DNA from: Flagellimonas meridianipacifica
GTDB lineage: Bacteria > Bacteroidota > Bacteroidia > Flavobacteriales > Flavobacteriaceae
Reading direction: 5' to 3'
NCBI RefSeq assembly: GCF_003001695.1
Contig: NZ_PVYX01000002.1
Coordinates: 496,001 to 560,000, forward strand
Length of the DNA stretch: 64,000 nt
Notes under the pieces: generated by a model
Told to the model about the DNA's origin: nothing
Database searches by the model: none
What the model saw: the letters and a program-made list of their open reading frames with translations, nothing else
Program-made: the position numbers and the translations under genes
Shown: piece after piece, positions 1-8,267 of the stretch
Layout: each line of letters begins with the position of its first letter
Position numbering within the stretch: the first letter of the stretch is position 1

Positions 1-1018
1 TGGCCTCTTCAGCAATTTCAACTATGTGAAAAACAGGTTCCACCTTTTCTCGCATATTAAAATACTGATTTTCAATGTTTAATTCAATAAAATCACCGAA
101 CCTATCGGAGAGTTTGCCCGCAATATCCTTTAATAATTGTTTTCTAGCTTCAAAATGTTGGGCATCATGATCGCGTATAATGAGCTCTATCTCAGCCTCC
201 TCAATCTCCCCTTTAATCTTATGAACATGGAAGAAACCTTCTCGGCCCTCTGTTTTTTCAGGGACTTCATTAGGGGGTAGAAGACTTAAAAATTGATTGG
301 CAATATGTATGGCATTGACCATTTTATCTTTGGCATAGCCCGGGTGTACGCTTTTACCCTTTATTTTTATCGTTGCACTGGCCGCATTGAAATTTTCAAA
401 TTCCAATTCCCCAATTTGACTGCCATCTATAGTGTAGGCCCATTCAGCACCAAATTTCTTAACATCAAATTTGTGGGCACCCCTCCCAATTTCTTCATCT
501 GGGGTAAAGGCCACCCGAATTTTACCATGTTTTATTTCGGGATGTTCGCGCAAATACTCCATGGCGGTAATAATTTCAGCCACTCCCGCTTTGTCATCTG
601 CACCTAGAAGTGTAGTGCCGTCTGTAGTAATTAAAGTTTGCCCTTTATACTGTAATAATTCGGGAAAATAATCGGGCGAAAGCACAATTTCTTTTCCTTT
701 ATTAAGGACAATATCCCCGCCATCGTACTCTTTTATTATTTGGGGAGAAACGTTTTTACCAGTAAAATCTGGAGTGGTATCCATATGGGCTATAAAGCCA
801 ATTGTGGGCACCTCTTTTTCCATATTGCTGGGAAGTGTGGCCATAATATATCCGTTCGCATCAATGGAGACTTCCTCCATCCCAATGGTATGCAGTTCGG
901 TAACCAATTTTTTGGCAAGTTTAAGCTGTTTTTCGGTACTGGGGGTACTTTTGGAATAGGGGTCGCTTTGAGTGTCAATGCCTACATATTCCAGAAAACG
1001 GGGTAATAATTGCTCCAT
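1..1018 (-). CDS. pepT: Peptidase T (tripeptide aminopeptidase), 3' end cut by window edge
   Basis: This cytoplasmic zinc exopeptidase of the M20 family removes N-terminal residues from tripeptides. The reverse strand reads from an ATG at 1018 as MEQLLPRFLEYVGIDTQSD. It continues through the first metal-ligand motif GFIAHMDTTPDF, the central GADDKAG, and TPDEEIGRGA with the catalytic/metal glutamates, then a dimerisation-like domain. About 339 codons are present. The family is usually a little over 400 residues, so roughly the last 70 are missing beyond base 1. The first stretch has no signal peptide. It runs divergently from the small secreted-protein gene at 1115. The call is firm from the M20 signature motifs. 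Confidence 0.95.
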   Translation of the reverse strand, partial: MEQLLPRFLEYVGIDTQSDPYSKSTPSTEKQLKLAKKLVTELHTIGMEEVSIDANGYIMATLPSNMEKEVPTIGFIAHMDTTPDFTGKNVSPQIIKEYDGGDIVLNKGKEIVLSPDYFPELLQYKGQTLITTDGTTLLGADDKAGVAEIITAMEYLREHPEIKHGKIRVAFTPDEEIGRGAHKFDVKKFGAEWAYTIDGSQIGELEFENFNAASATIKIKGKSVHPGYAKDKMVNAIHIANQFLSLLPPNEVPEKTEGREGFFHVHKIKGEIEEAEIELIIRDHDAQHFEARKQLLKDIAGKLSDRFGDFIELNIENQYFNMREKVEPVFHIVEIAEEA

Positions 1019-1114
1019 AAAGTGCTTTTCAACAAAAATAACGCTTATTCAATCGTGATTTTGATTAAACTCAAGGAGTAGCCCCTATCTTTCTGATTAC
1101 TAAACAACAGCTAT

Positions 1115-1534
1115 TTGAAAAAACTACTACTATTTCCCCTATTGTTCTCTTTCTTCTTTTCTTCGGCTCAAATCGACTGTACTTTGGGAGTTGGAGGAAA
1201 AGACAATGAGACGATTATAGAGGTTTTCCAGCTGAATGAAGAACAAACAGAGAACTTGAAAAATTGGAGTGCGGAACTTGAAGTTAGAAATACCTACTTA
1301 AAGGATAAAGCCAAGTCCCTTTTGAATAGGCACCAAGAAAGCCCGCCTACCGTTCTAATGGAAATGTCTTATGAGTATCGACAACTTTTGGATAGTATGC
1401 GAAGTAATTCTCGAATGATTGACCGACGTTTGCTGGGAACTTTCAACCAAAAACAATATGATTTGTACGTTGAGCTTTGCAGCATGATATCCATGAGCCC
1501 GATGCGGGTTAATAATTCCGTTAACGAAAAATAG
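1115..1534 (+). CDS. Small secreted hypothetical protein, weakly Spy/LTxxQ-like
   Basis: This is a 139-residue protein with a clear Sec signal peptide (MKKLLLFPLLFSFFFSSAQ) read from a TTG start at 1115. No ATG lies in frame near the N-terminus, and the signal sequence begins right at the TTG, so the alternative start is favoured. The mature part is helical and charged. It carries two short LTxxQ-like segments, FQLNEEQ near residue 38 and FNQKQYDLY near 110, a spacing reminiscent of periplasmic Spy/CpxP-type proteins. That similarity is weak and inferred by eye. I do not recognise a specific family. It lies between divergent pepT and the pyrD promoter. Confidence 0.6.
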   Translation: MKKLLLFPLLFSFFFSSAQIDCTLGVGGKDNETIIEVFQLNEEQTENLKNWSAELEVRNTYLKDKAKSLLNRHQESPPTVLMEMSYEYRQLLDSMRSNSRMIDRRLLGTFNQKQYDLYVELCSMISMSPMRVNNSVNEK

Positions 1535-1547
1535 CAGATTCGCTATG

Positions 1548-1573
1548 TTGGGTTTTTAGAGTTCCTATTTTTG
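1548..1573 (+). promoter_or_regulatory. Candidate Bacteroidota promoter for pyrD
   Basis: TATTTTTG at 1566-1573 matches the Bacteroidota -7 element TAnnTTTG. TTG at 1548-1550 could be the -33 element, but the spacing of 15 nt is slightly short. The pyrD ATG is at 1590, which would leave a leader of about 10 nt. Confidence 0.4.
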
Positions 1574-1589
1574 CATAAAGTTTTTCTGA

Positions 1590-2645
1590 ATGTACAAACT
1601 CCTTATTCGTCCTCTGCTTTTTTTGCTAGATGCGGAAAGCGCCCATCACTTCTCGTTTACCATGATAAAACTACTTTCCAAGCTGGGAGTGGGAGGGCTT
1701 ATGCGTAAAAAGTTTGTGATAGAGGATTCCCTACTGGAGCGGGAGGTTTTTGGACTCAAGTTTAAGAATCCGGTTGGTTTGGCCGCAGGATTTGATAAAG
1801 ATGCCAAATTGTACAATGAATTTTCTGATTATGGATTCGGTTTTGTTGAGATAGGCACCTTAACCCCAAAACCGCAACCGGGAAATCCCAAAAAGCGACT
1901 TTTTAGATTAATTGAGGACCAAGCTATTATAAATAGAATGGGATTCAATAACAAAGGCGTATTCGAAGCCGTGGACCAACTTAAGAAAAAACACCGTGTG
2001 CTTGTTGGCGGAAACATTGGAAAAAATAAAACTACACCGAATGAAGATGCGGTAAGGGATTATCTTATATGTCATGAAGCCTTGTTCGAGCATGTTGACT
2101 ACTTTGTGGTAAATGTTAGTTCACCAAACACACCGGGGTTGAGAGAATTACAGGATAGAGGCCCTTTGACCTATATGTTGAACAAATTGAAGCAACAAAA
2201 TGTAAAGATGGCCAAGAAGCAAGCTGCCAAACAAAAACCTATTCTACTTAAGATTGCCCCGGACTTGACTGAAGACCAATTGTTGGACATAATCGAGATA
2301 GTTACCACAACTGGAATAGATGGTGTAATCGCTACAAATACCACCATTGCACGAAAAGACTTAAAATCTCTTTTGATTTTGACTGAAGAAAAAGGGGGGT
2401 TGAGTGGAAAACCACTTACAAAGCGAAGCACAGAGGTTATTCGTTTTTTGGCGGAAAACAGTAACAAATCGTTTCCAATCATTGGAGTGGGGGGTATACA
2501 TTCACCAGAAGATGCACTTGAAAAGTTGGATGCGGGAGCTGATTTGATTCAGCTGTACACAGGATTTGTTTATGAAGGTCCTGGTTTAATCAAGAGAATC
2601 AATCAGGCCATTTTGGAACGAGCCAGAAAAGCTGTTCATGCTTGA
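1590..2645 (+). CDS. pyrD: Dihydroorotate dehydrogenase (quinone), class 2
   Basis: It oxidises dihydroorotate to orotate in de novo pyrimidine synthesis and passes electrons to membrane quinone. The 351-residue length and N-terminal membrane-associating extension (residues 1 to about 45, rich in Leu/Phe) mark class 2. Visible signatures are [14 protein letters not shown] for FMN binding, [21 protein letters not shown], and [15 protein letters not shown] with the class-2 catalytic Ser. GVGGI and TGFVYEGPG near the C-terminus contact the FMN phosphate. The last 8 bases overlap the next gene, suggesting translational coupling with the LysE-type exporter. The housekeeping assignment is secure. 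Confidence 0.97.
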   Translation: MYKLLIRPLLFLLDAESAHHFSFTMIKLLSKLGVGGLMRKKFVIEDSLLEREVFGLKFKNPVGLAAGFDKDAKLYNEFSDYGFGFVEIGTLTPKPQPGNPKKRLFRLIEDQAIINRMGFNNKGVFEAVDQLKKKHRVLVGGNIGKNKTTPNEDAVRDYLICHEALFEHVDYFVVNVSSPNTPGLRELQDRGPLTYMLNKLKQQNVKMAKKQAAKQKPILLKIAPDLTEDQLLDIIEIVTTTGIDGVIATNTTIARKDLKSLLILTEEKGGLSGKPLTKRSTEVIRFLAENSNKSFPIIGVGGIHSPEDALEKLDAGADLIQLYTGFVYEGPGLIKRINQAILERARKAVHA

Positions 2646-3294
2646 GGCTTTGCTCATTGCACTGACTATAAGTTATCCCATACTGGGGGGATTTGTTTTG
2701 TCAACCGCCATTTTGGGAATTTCTCCAGGACCTGATAATATTTTTGTTTTGACCCAAAGTTTAGCGCATGGGGTCAAATCTGGTCTCGCTGTTGTTTTGG
2801 GATTGGCTTCAGGATGTTTGGTACATACTACATTATTGGCTTTTGGGGTATCAGAAATTATAAAGAGGAGCGATACTCTCTTTTGGTTCATAAAACTTTT
2901 TGGGGTAGTATACTTATTGTATTTGGCCTTCAAGGTTTTTCGTAGTGAAGCGCAAATTGAGATATCAGCTTCAAAAACGTTCAAAAAGGCTCCAAGTAAG
3001 TTGTTCTGGACAGGTTTTACAATGAACGTGCTCAATCCGAAAGTCACAATATTCTTTTTGGCCTTTTTTCCTGGTTTTTTATTCAGTACGGATATGAACC
3101 ATGTGCTTCAGTTTTATGTGTTGGGCTTTCTTTTCATTGCGGTGACACTGGTTATTTTTGGCAGTATTGCCCTGCTTTCTGGAAGTATTTCAAACCTTGT
3201 TACAAAAAATACCAAGGCAGGAACAATATTGAAATGGACACAGATTCTTGTTTTTGTGGGTATTGCAGTCTATCTCCTGCTATCAGATAAATAG
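2638..3294 (+). CDS. LysE/RhtB-family amino-acid exporter
   Basis: This 218-residue inner-membrane protein has about six hydrophobic segments. The family signature [19 protein letters not shown] lies near residue 28, followed by [17 protein letters not shown] second conserved block, [25 protein letters not shown], is at about 120-145 (only its hydrophobic and NPK character matters here). Members export amino acids or their analogues by proton exchange, but the substrate cannot be told from sequence. The start at 2638 overlaps the end of pyrD by 8 bases, and the stop at 3292-3294 almost touches the HMG-CoA lyase gene, so the three genes look co-transcribed. Confidence 0.9.
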   Translation: MLEALLIALTISYPILGGFVLSTAILGISPGPDNIFVLTQSLAHGVKSGLAVVLGLASGCLVHTTLLAFGVSEIIKRSDTLFWFIKLFGVVYLLYLAFKVFRSEAQIEISASKTFKKAPSKLFWTGFTMNVLNPKVTIFFLAFFPGFLFSTDMNHVLQFYVLGFLFIAVTLVIFGSIALLSGSISNLVTKNTKAGTILKWTQILVFVGIAVYLLLSDK

Positions 3295-3314
3295 TGGTAT
3301 TTTTACTTTCCACT

Positions 3315-4178
3315 ATGTCTAAGGTAAAACTTATAGAATGTCCACGTGATGCTATGCAAGGCATCAAAACTTTTATTCCCACTAAGGAAAAAGTAAAGTA
3401 CATCCAATCCCTTTTGGGGTGCGGTTTTGATACCATAGATTTTGGAAGTTTTGTCTCCCCAAAGGCTATTCCACAGATGGTGGACACGGCAGAGGTCTTA
3501 CGTGGGTTGGATTTATCAAAAACCACCAGTAAGCTTTTAGCCATAGTGGCCAACATTAGAGGGGCTGCTGATGCTTCACAACATGAGGCAATTGACTATT
3601 TGGGGTATCCTTTCTCCATTTCGGAAAACTTTCAAATGCGTAATACACACAAGACCATTTCGCAATCCGTGGAAACTTTAAAGGGCATTTTGGAAATTGC
3701 CAATAACACGGAAAAAGAAGTTGTGACCTATATTTCTATGGGTTTTGGTAATCCGTATGGAGACCCTTGGAATGTTGAAATAGTGGGGGAGTGGACCGAA
3801 AAATTGGCTGCAATGGGTGTTGGGATTTTGTCTTTGTCTGATACCATAGGGAGTTCGACTCCAGAGGTAATTGATTATTTGTTCTCCAATCTAATTCCAA
3901 AATATCCGGATATTGAATTTGGTGCTCACTTGCATACTACTCCGACCAAGTGGCATGAAAAAGTGGAAGCTGCCTATCAGGCGGGTTGTAGAAGATTTGA
4001 TGGAGCCGTTCAAGGCTTTGGCGGTTGTCCCATGGCCAAAGATGAATTGACCGGAAACATGCCCACAGAAAAAATGTTGTCCTACTTTACATCACAAAAA
4101 GTGGATTCAGGGGTGAATTGGATGGTTTTTGAAGCTGCCTACAACAAAGCTACAGAACTATTTTCCGTATATCATTGA
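3315..4178 (+). CDS. Hydroxymethylglutaryl-CoA lyase
   Basis: It cleaves HMG-CoA to acetyl-CoA and acetoacetate, the last step of leucine breakdown. The TIM-barrel HMGL-like family is recognisable by ECPRDAMQG at the N-terminus, the DTIGSSTP strand, the metal-ligand HLHTTP, and the signature loop GCPMAKDELTGNMPTE with the catalytic Cys. I chose the ATG at 3315 (MSKVKLIECPRD), because the upstream GTG at 3294 overlaps the preceding stop and adds a non-conserved stretch. The protein is 287 residues, a normal length. No other leucine-catabolic gene is nearby, so the link to the LysE exporter and pyrD seems positional only. Confidence 0.92.
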   Translation: MSKVKLIECPRDAMQGIKTFIPTKEKVKYIQSLLGCGFDTIDFGSFVSPKAIPQMVDTAEVLRGLDLSKTTSKLLAIVANIRGAADASQHEAIDYLGYPFSISENFQMRNTHKTISQSVETLKGILEIANNTEKEVVTYISMGFGNPYGDPWNVEIVGEWTEKLAAMGVGILSLSDTIGSSTPEVIDYLFSNLIPKYPDIEFGAHLHTTPTKWHEKVEAAYQAGCRRFDGAVQGFGGCPMAKDELTGNMPTEKMLSYFTSQKVDSGVNWMVFEAAYNKATELFSVYH

Positions 4179-4220
4179 CGTCCTGTAGTCTAGGTATTAC
4201 CGAATTGTTAAATCTTAATT

Positions 4221-4243
4221 TTATTTAAACTTATTCCAAATAA
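4221..4243. promoter_or_regulatory. Imperfect 23-bp dyad, candidate iron/metal operator
   Basis: The segment has outer arms TTATTT (4221-4226) and AAATAA (4238-4243) around a single central base, with 8 of 11 positions symmetric. It ends just upstream of the -33 TTG of the promoter in front of the DUF4856 gene. From memory, A/T-rich dyads with TTATTT...AAATAA ends occur before iron-regulated genes in Flavobacteriia. The regulator is not identifiable here. Confidence 0.4.
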
Positions 4244-4246
4244 TTC

Positions 4247-4277
4247 TTGCCTAAGTGGCAGGATGATTCTACTTTAG
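4247..4277 (+). promoter_or_regulatory. Candidate promoter of the DUF4856/imelysin/TonB operon
   Basis: TTG at 4247-4249 is followed after 20 nt by TACTTTAG at 4270-4277, one mismatch from TAnnTTTG. The first gene starts at 4316, which gives a leader of about 33 nt. A dyad lies directly upstream at 4221-4243. Confidence 0.5.
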
Positions 4278-4315
4278 CGGCTCAATTAACATATATTTAA
4301 TCTAAATAAACAATA

Positions 4316-5623
4316 ATGTTTTCAAGAAATCTTCTGCTAATAGTAGTATTTTCTCTAGTCTTTGCCTCATGTTCGGACGACGATGATGCCGATATGGATG
4401 ATGATATGGTGGTGGCCACTTGTGACGATAATATTCAAAATGGAGATGAAGAAGGAGTGGACTGCGGCGGAAGTGCCTGTGCTCCTTGTACTACAGCGGT
4501 AGAAATTCCTGCAACTTATGTTTTTGAACGCGATGGTTCTTCGACGGTAAGCTTTAGCGGACAAACAACCCGTTTGTTGATGGCAAGTGAGATTCTTTCA
4601 AAACTAAGGGATAATAACTCTACAAAAGCTGAAATAGATGCGGCGTTCGACCATGAGCAGGATACAGAAAATTTTAGTGATGCAGATTTGAATGCTTCCG
4701 ACAAACAAGTCAGAAATAAAACCGCTGGGTCTTACTTCTTTAGTCAAGTGGCTCCTTCGGTTGCCTTAATCAATGTCAAGGCAGATTTTGACGGGTACAT
4801 TACTGAGCAAGTAGAAGATGTATTTCCTTTTTGGAATCAGGTAGCTACTGAAGGTAGTGCGGGTCAATTGCCTGATGGTTCTTCAACACGTTATGTAAAC
4901 GGAAGAGGTTTGGAATTGGACCAAGCTTTCATAAAAGGTTTAACAGGCGCCTTTGTAGTAGATCAAATCGTTAACAATTATACCAACCCCAACCAATTGG
5001 CACAATTTGAGGACGACAATGACAATGAGGTCATTGTAGAGGGTGAATCTTATACGGATATGGAGCATGATTGGGATGAAGCTTATGGATATTTCTTCGG
5101 TGTTGTTGAAAACAGTGAAAATCCGATAGCTGACATAGACGCGGTTGATGATAATCCTGACGAGTTCTTAGCAAAATACCTAGATAATGTTGAAGCCAAT
5201 TTCCCGGGAATAGCCCAAGACATTTTTGATGCATACAGAGCAGGTAGGACAGCTATAATAAATAAAGATTATACTGAGCGTGATGCACAGGCCGATATTT
5301 TAAGGGAAAAAATTGCCATCCTAGTAGCGGTAAGGGCGGTTCATTATCTAAAAGCAGGAAAAGTTGGTCTAGGCGGCCCCCAGCCGGGTACTACCTTTCA
5401 TGATTTGTCTGAGGCGTATGGATTTATTTATAGTCTACAATTCCTGAGAAGACCAGGTACCGCTACCGAATTCTATTTCTCACGCGATGAGGCATTAGGT
5501 TTTCTTGATATAATTTATAACACACCAACCAATGGTTTTTGGAATGTGACAGAGGAAAATCTTGATACGGTTGCTGAAGCAATTGCCGATAAATTTAGTT
5601 TTACCGTTGAAGAGGTGGATTAA
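4316..5623 (+). CDS. DUF4856 (imelysin-related) lipoprotein
   Basis: This 435-residue lipoprotein has a lipobox ending LVFASC, with Cys19 the predicted acylated residue. An Asp-rich linker (residues 21-30) follows, then a Cys motif with C36, C50, C55 and C58 around the core QNGDEEGVDCGG. That motif is seen after the lipobox of many marine Bacteroidota surface lipoproteins. The remaining helical domain is the DUF4856 family, which I place near the imelysin superfamily, including the segments TAGSYFFSQVAPSVAL and GRGLELDQAFIKGL. It is the first gene of a same-strand series with imelysin, a carboxylase-like protein and a TonB receptor, so a role in surface metal capture is inferred. Function within the family is unproven. 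Confidence 0.85.
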   Translation: MFSRNLLLIVVFSLVFASCSDDDDADMDDDMVVATCDDNIQNGDEEGVDCGGSACAPCTTAVEIPATYVFERDGSSTVSFSGQTTRLLMASEILSKLRDNNSTKAEIDAAFDHEQDTENFSDADLNASDKQVRNKTAGSYFFSQVAPSVALINVKADFDGYITEQVEDVFPFWNQVATEGSAGQLPDGSSTRYVNGRGLELDQAFIKGLTGAFVVDQIVNNYTNPNQLAQFEDDNDNEVIVEGESYTDMEHDWDEAYGYFFGVVENSENPIADIDAVDDNPDEFLAKYLDNVEANFPGIAQDIFDAYRAGRTAIINKDYTERDAQADILREKIAILVAVRAVHYLKAGKVGLGGPQPGTTFHDLSEAYGFIYSLQFLRRPGTATEFYFSRDEALGFLDIIYNTPTNGFWNVTEENLDTVAEAIADKFSFTVEEVD

Positions 5624-5673
5624 TGCTTATGTATCAAAAGATGAGAATAAAAAATATATGATTTAAATAGAAG

Positions 5674-5720
5674 AAGGATGCAATACAATAACCCATTGCA
5701 TCCTTTGTTTTTGTTGTTTT
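5674..5720 (+). terminator. Intra-operon hairpin with T-rich tail
   Basis: An 11-bp perfect stem (5674-5684 AAGGATGCAAT pairing with 5695-5705 ATTGCATCCTT) with a 10-nt loop is followed by a T-rich run. It sits between the DUF4856 and imelysin genes. It may be a partial terminator or a 3'-end stabiliser that makes the first gene more abundant than the rest. Confidence 0.6.
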
Positions 5721-5745
5721 AATTTTTTGCTTTAAAAAAAATATA

Positions 5746-6906
5746 ATGAAAAGAAGATTTTTTTGGGTACTACCTGTATTTATTGCCCTATTTATTTGGG
5801 CTTGTTCCTCAGATAGTTCGGATGATCCAGGAACAGATGATGTCACGGGAGGCATGGATGATGATGTAGCACCAGCTATGTTTGATAGAGGAGCAATGCT
5901 AACAAACTGGGCAGACAATATCATTATTCCGGCTTATACTTCGTTTTCTTCGGAATTGACGGAACTTAACACAGCTTTTGATGCTTTTTCAGCCAATAGA
6001 ACGGTGGATAACCTAGTGGCGTTTCGTCAAGCTTGGCTAGATGCCTACATTGCTTGGCAAAGAGTTTCCATGTTTGAGACCGGCCCTGCGGAAACCGTTG
6101 GATATCGCTTGAATATGAATACGTATCCTACCGATACAGTATTGTTGGAGTCTTTTGTAGCTTCAGGTTCTTATGATTTGTCTTTACCCAGCAATCGAGA
6201 CGTAAAAGGTTTCCCTGCCTTGGATTATTTATTAAATGGTTTGGAAACTGATGACATAGCTTTGGTATCAAGATTTGATACCGATTCTGACGCCACAAAT
6301 AGATTGGCCTACATCAGTGACATCCTTGACGATATGATTGCATTGACCGACCAGGTTTTACAGGAGTGGGAAGGCTCTTTTCGCAACTCATTTGTGAGTA
6401 ATGATGGCTCCTCGGCTACAGCTTCAACAGATAGGTTCGTAAACGATTTTATTTTCTATTATGAAAAGTTTTTACGTGCAGGGAAAATGGGAATACCTCT
6501 TGGGGTGTTTACAGGTACTACCGCTCCAAATACTATTGAGGCTTTCTACAAGGCAGATGTAAGTAGAACTTTGTTTTTGACCGGATTGGATGCCGTACAG
6601 GATTTTTTCAACGGAGAGCATTTTGATTCAAGTGCAACAGGTGAAAGTTTAGCTTCTTATCTCCGGTTTTTGAATGAAATCAAAGATGGTGTCGCTCTGG
6701 ACCAAGTAATCAATGACCAATTCGATTTGGCCGCGGAAATGGTGAATGGTCTGGATACATTTAGAAATGAAATTGAAAATAACAGTCCGCCAACAGATAT
6801 GTTGATGGCCTATGATGAGGTACAGAGAGCTGTGCCCCTATTAAAAGTAGATATGGTATCCGCCATGAGCATAAGTATCGATTTTGTGGATGCCGATGGA
6901 GATTAA
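5746..6906 (+). CDS. Imelysin-family lipoprotein
   Basis: This 386-residue predicted lipoprotein (ALFIWAC, Cys20) has an Asp/Ser-rich linker and then the four-helix-bundle imelysin domain (PF09375 type). Recognisable segments are FRQAWLDAYIAWQRVSMFE (about 93-111) and GFPALDYLLNG at 155-165. In canonical imelysins the latter position reads GxHxxE. Here His is replaced by Pro and Glu by Asp, so a metallopeptidase activity is unlikely and a binding role is more plausible. Imelysins are iron-regulated surface or periplasmic proteins. The stop overlaps the next gene's ATG by one base (6906), so translation is probably coupled. Confidence 0.9.
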   Translation: MKRRFFWVLPVFIALFIWACSSDSSDDPGTDDVTGGMDDDVAPAMFDRGAMLTNWADNIIIPAYTSFSSELTELNTAFDAFSANRTVDNLVAFRQAWLDAYIAWQRVSMFETGPAETVGYRLNMNTYPTDTVLLESFVASGSYDLSLPSNRDVKGFPALDYLLNGLETDDIALVSRFDTDSDATNRLAYISDILDDMIALTDQVLQEWEGSFRNSFVSNDGSSATASTDRFVNDFIFYYEKFLRAGKMGIPLGVFTGTTAPNTIEAFYKADVSRTLFLTGLDAVQDFFNGEHFDSSATGESLASYLRFLNEIKDGVALDQVINDQFDLAAEMVNGLDTFRNEIENNSPPTDMLMAYDEVQRAVPLLKVDMVSAMSISIDFVDADGD

Positions 6907-8267
6907 TGCAAAGTATTTCTAGATATTTTAGTTTAAGTGTGGAGGCCGCCCCTTTGGCGGTCTTTCGTATTTTTTTTGGTGTCATGATGCTTGCAAGCAT
7001 CATACGCTTTTGGTCTTACGGCTGGATTGAGAAACTATATCTAGAACCTCAGTTCCATTTTTCATACTACGGTTTTGAATGGATAAAACCCATAGGTGTC
7101 GCAACTTATGGGATTTTTGTTCTTTGTGGTCTATCAGCTTTGGGAGTTGCACTGGGCTATCGATATCGACCTTCCATTATCTTGTTCTTTCTATCCTTCA
7201 CGTATATCGAGTTGATGGACAAGACCACCTATCTTAATCATTATTACTTTATAAGCCTACTTTCTTTTTTGATGATTTTTCTACCAGCGTCGGCCTATTA
7301 TTCCCTTGACGCCAAAAGAAGCCCAAACCGCGCCTATCAATACGTTCCTAGATGGTGTGTGGACAGTATTAAGTTGATGTTAGGGATAGTCTATTTCTAT
7401 GCTGGGCTCGCCAAACTCAATTCAGATTGGTTGTTCGACGCCATGCCTCTTAAAATTTGGTTGCCATCTAAGTTCGATGTCCCTTTGATAGGTAACTTAA
7501 TGGGTCAAGAATGGTTACATTATGGTTTCAGTTGGGCCGGGGCCATCTATGACCTTACCATTCCTTTTTTGCTATTGTATTCCAGAACGCGATATGTAGC
7601 ATTCTTTCTTGTAGTGGTATTTCATGTATTAACACGGGTATTGTTTCCAATAGGGATGTTTCCGTATATTATGATCGTGTCGGCACTCATTTTTTTTGAT
7701 GCCAAACTGCATCACAAGATATTGGATTGGTTGTCCAGAAGATTAAAAATTACAAAGTCTTACTTTGATAACGGAAAGGCTTTAAAATTTGAAAAGCCCG
7801 CTCGGTCAATACTATTGGGGGTTCTCGCCTTGTTTTTTGGTATCCAAGTGCTATTTCCATGGCGTTATGTATTATACCCAGGTGAACTGTTCTGGACAGA
7901 GGAAGGATTTCGTTTCTCTTGGCGTGTCATGCTCATGGAGAAATCCGGCTATGCACAGTTTAAGATTGTCGATAAGTCAAACGGCCGTTGGTTTTACGTG
8001 AACAATGATGATTTTCTTACTCCTTTTCAAGAGAAACAAATGTCTTTTCAACCCGATTTTATCATTGAGTACGCGCATTTTCTCAAAGAGCATTTTGAAA
8101 AGGACGGACATAAAAACATTGCCATTTTTGTAGAGAGTTATGTGGCACTCAACGGAAGGTTGAGCCAACCCTATATTGACCCAAAAGTAGATTTGACACA
8201 AGTACACGATTCTTTTAAACACAAATCGTGGATATTACCCTTCAATGATGATATTAAAGGCCTTTAG
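6906..8267 (+). CDS. HTTM / vitamin K-dependent gamma-carboxylase-like membrane protein
   Basis: This 453-residue multi-spanning inner-membrane protein, with a C-terminal soluble domain from about residue 305, resembles animal gamma-glutamyl carboxylase (GGCX) along its length. DKTTYLNHYYF at 105-115 aligns with the GGCX region holding catalytic His160 (here His112). FYAGLAKLNSDW at 164-175 aligns with the region of active-site Lys218 (here Lys170). FPIGMFPYIM near 247-256 and the C-terminal YVALNGRLSQPYIDPKVDL also match. GGCX uses vitamin K hydroquinone, and flavobacteria make menaquinone. Alignment was from memory. The gene overlaps imelysin by 1 base and the TonB receptor by 23, so its substrate may be an operon partner. 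Carboxylation itself is inference, and other chemistry is possible. Confidence 0.85.
   Translation: MQSISRYFSLSVEAAPLAVFRIFFGVMMLASIIRFWSYGWIEKLYLEPQFHFSYYGFEWIKPIGVATYGIFVLCGLSALGVALGYRYRPSIILFFLSFTYIELMDKTTYLNHYYFISLLSFLMIFLPASAYYSLDAKRSPNRAYQYVPRWCVDSIKLMLGIVYFYAGLAKLNSDWLFDAMPLKIWLPSKFDVPLIGNLMGQEWLHYGFSWAGAIYDLTIPFLLLYSRTRYVAFFLVVVFHVLTRVLFPIGMFPYIMIVSALIFFDAKLHHKILDWLSRRLKITKSYFDNGKALKFEKPARSILLGVLALFFGIQVLFPWRYVLYPGELFWTEEGFRFSWRVMLMEKSGYAQFKIVDKSNGRWFYVNNDDFLTPFQEKQMSFQPDFIIEYAHFLKEHFEKDGHKNIAIFVESYVALNGRLSQPYIDPKVDLTQVHDSFKHKSWILPFNDDIKGL

Noticed and set aside
3294..3314. GTG start for HMG-CoA lyase seven codons upstream
   Set aside because: The GTG lies on the stop of the LysE-type gene and the extra residues are not conserved; the ATG at 3315 directly precedes the family N-terminus.
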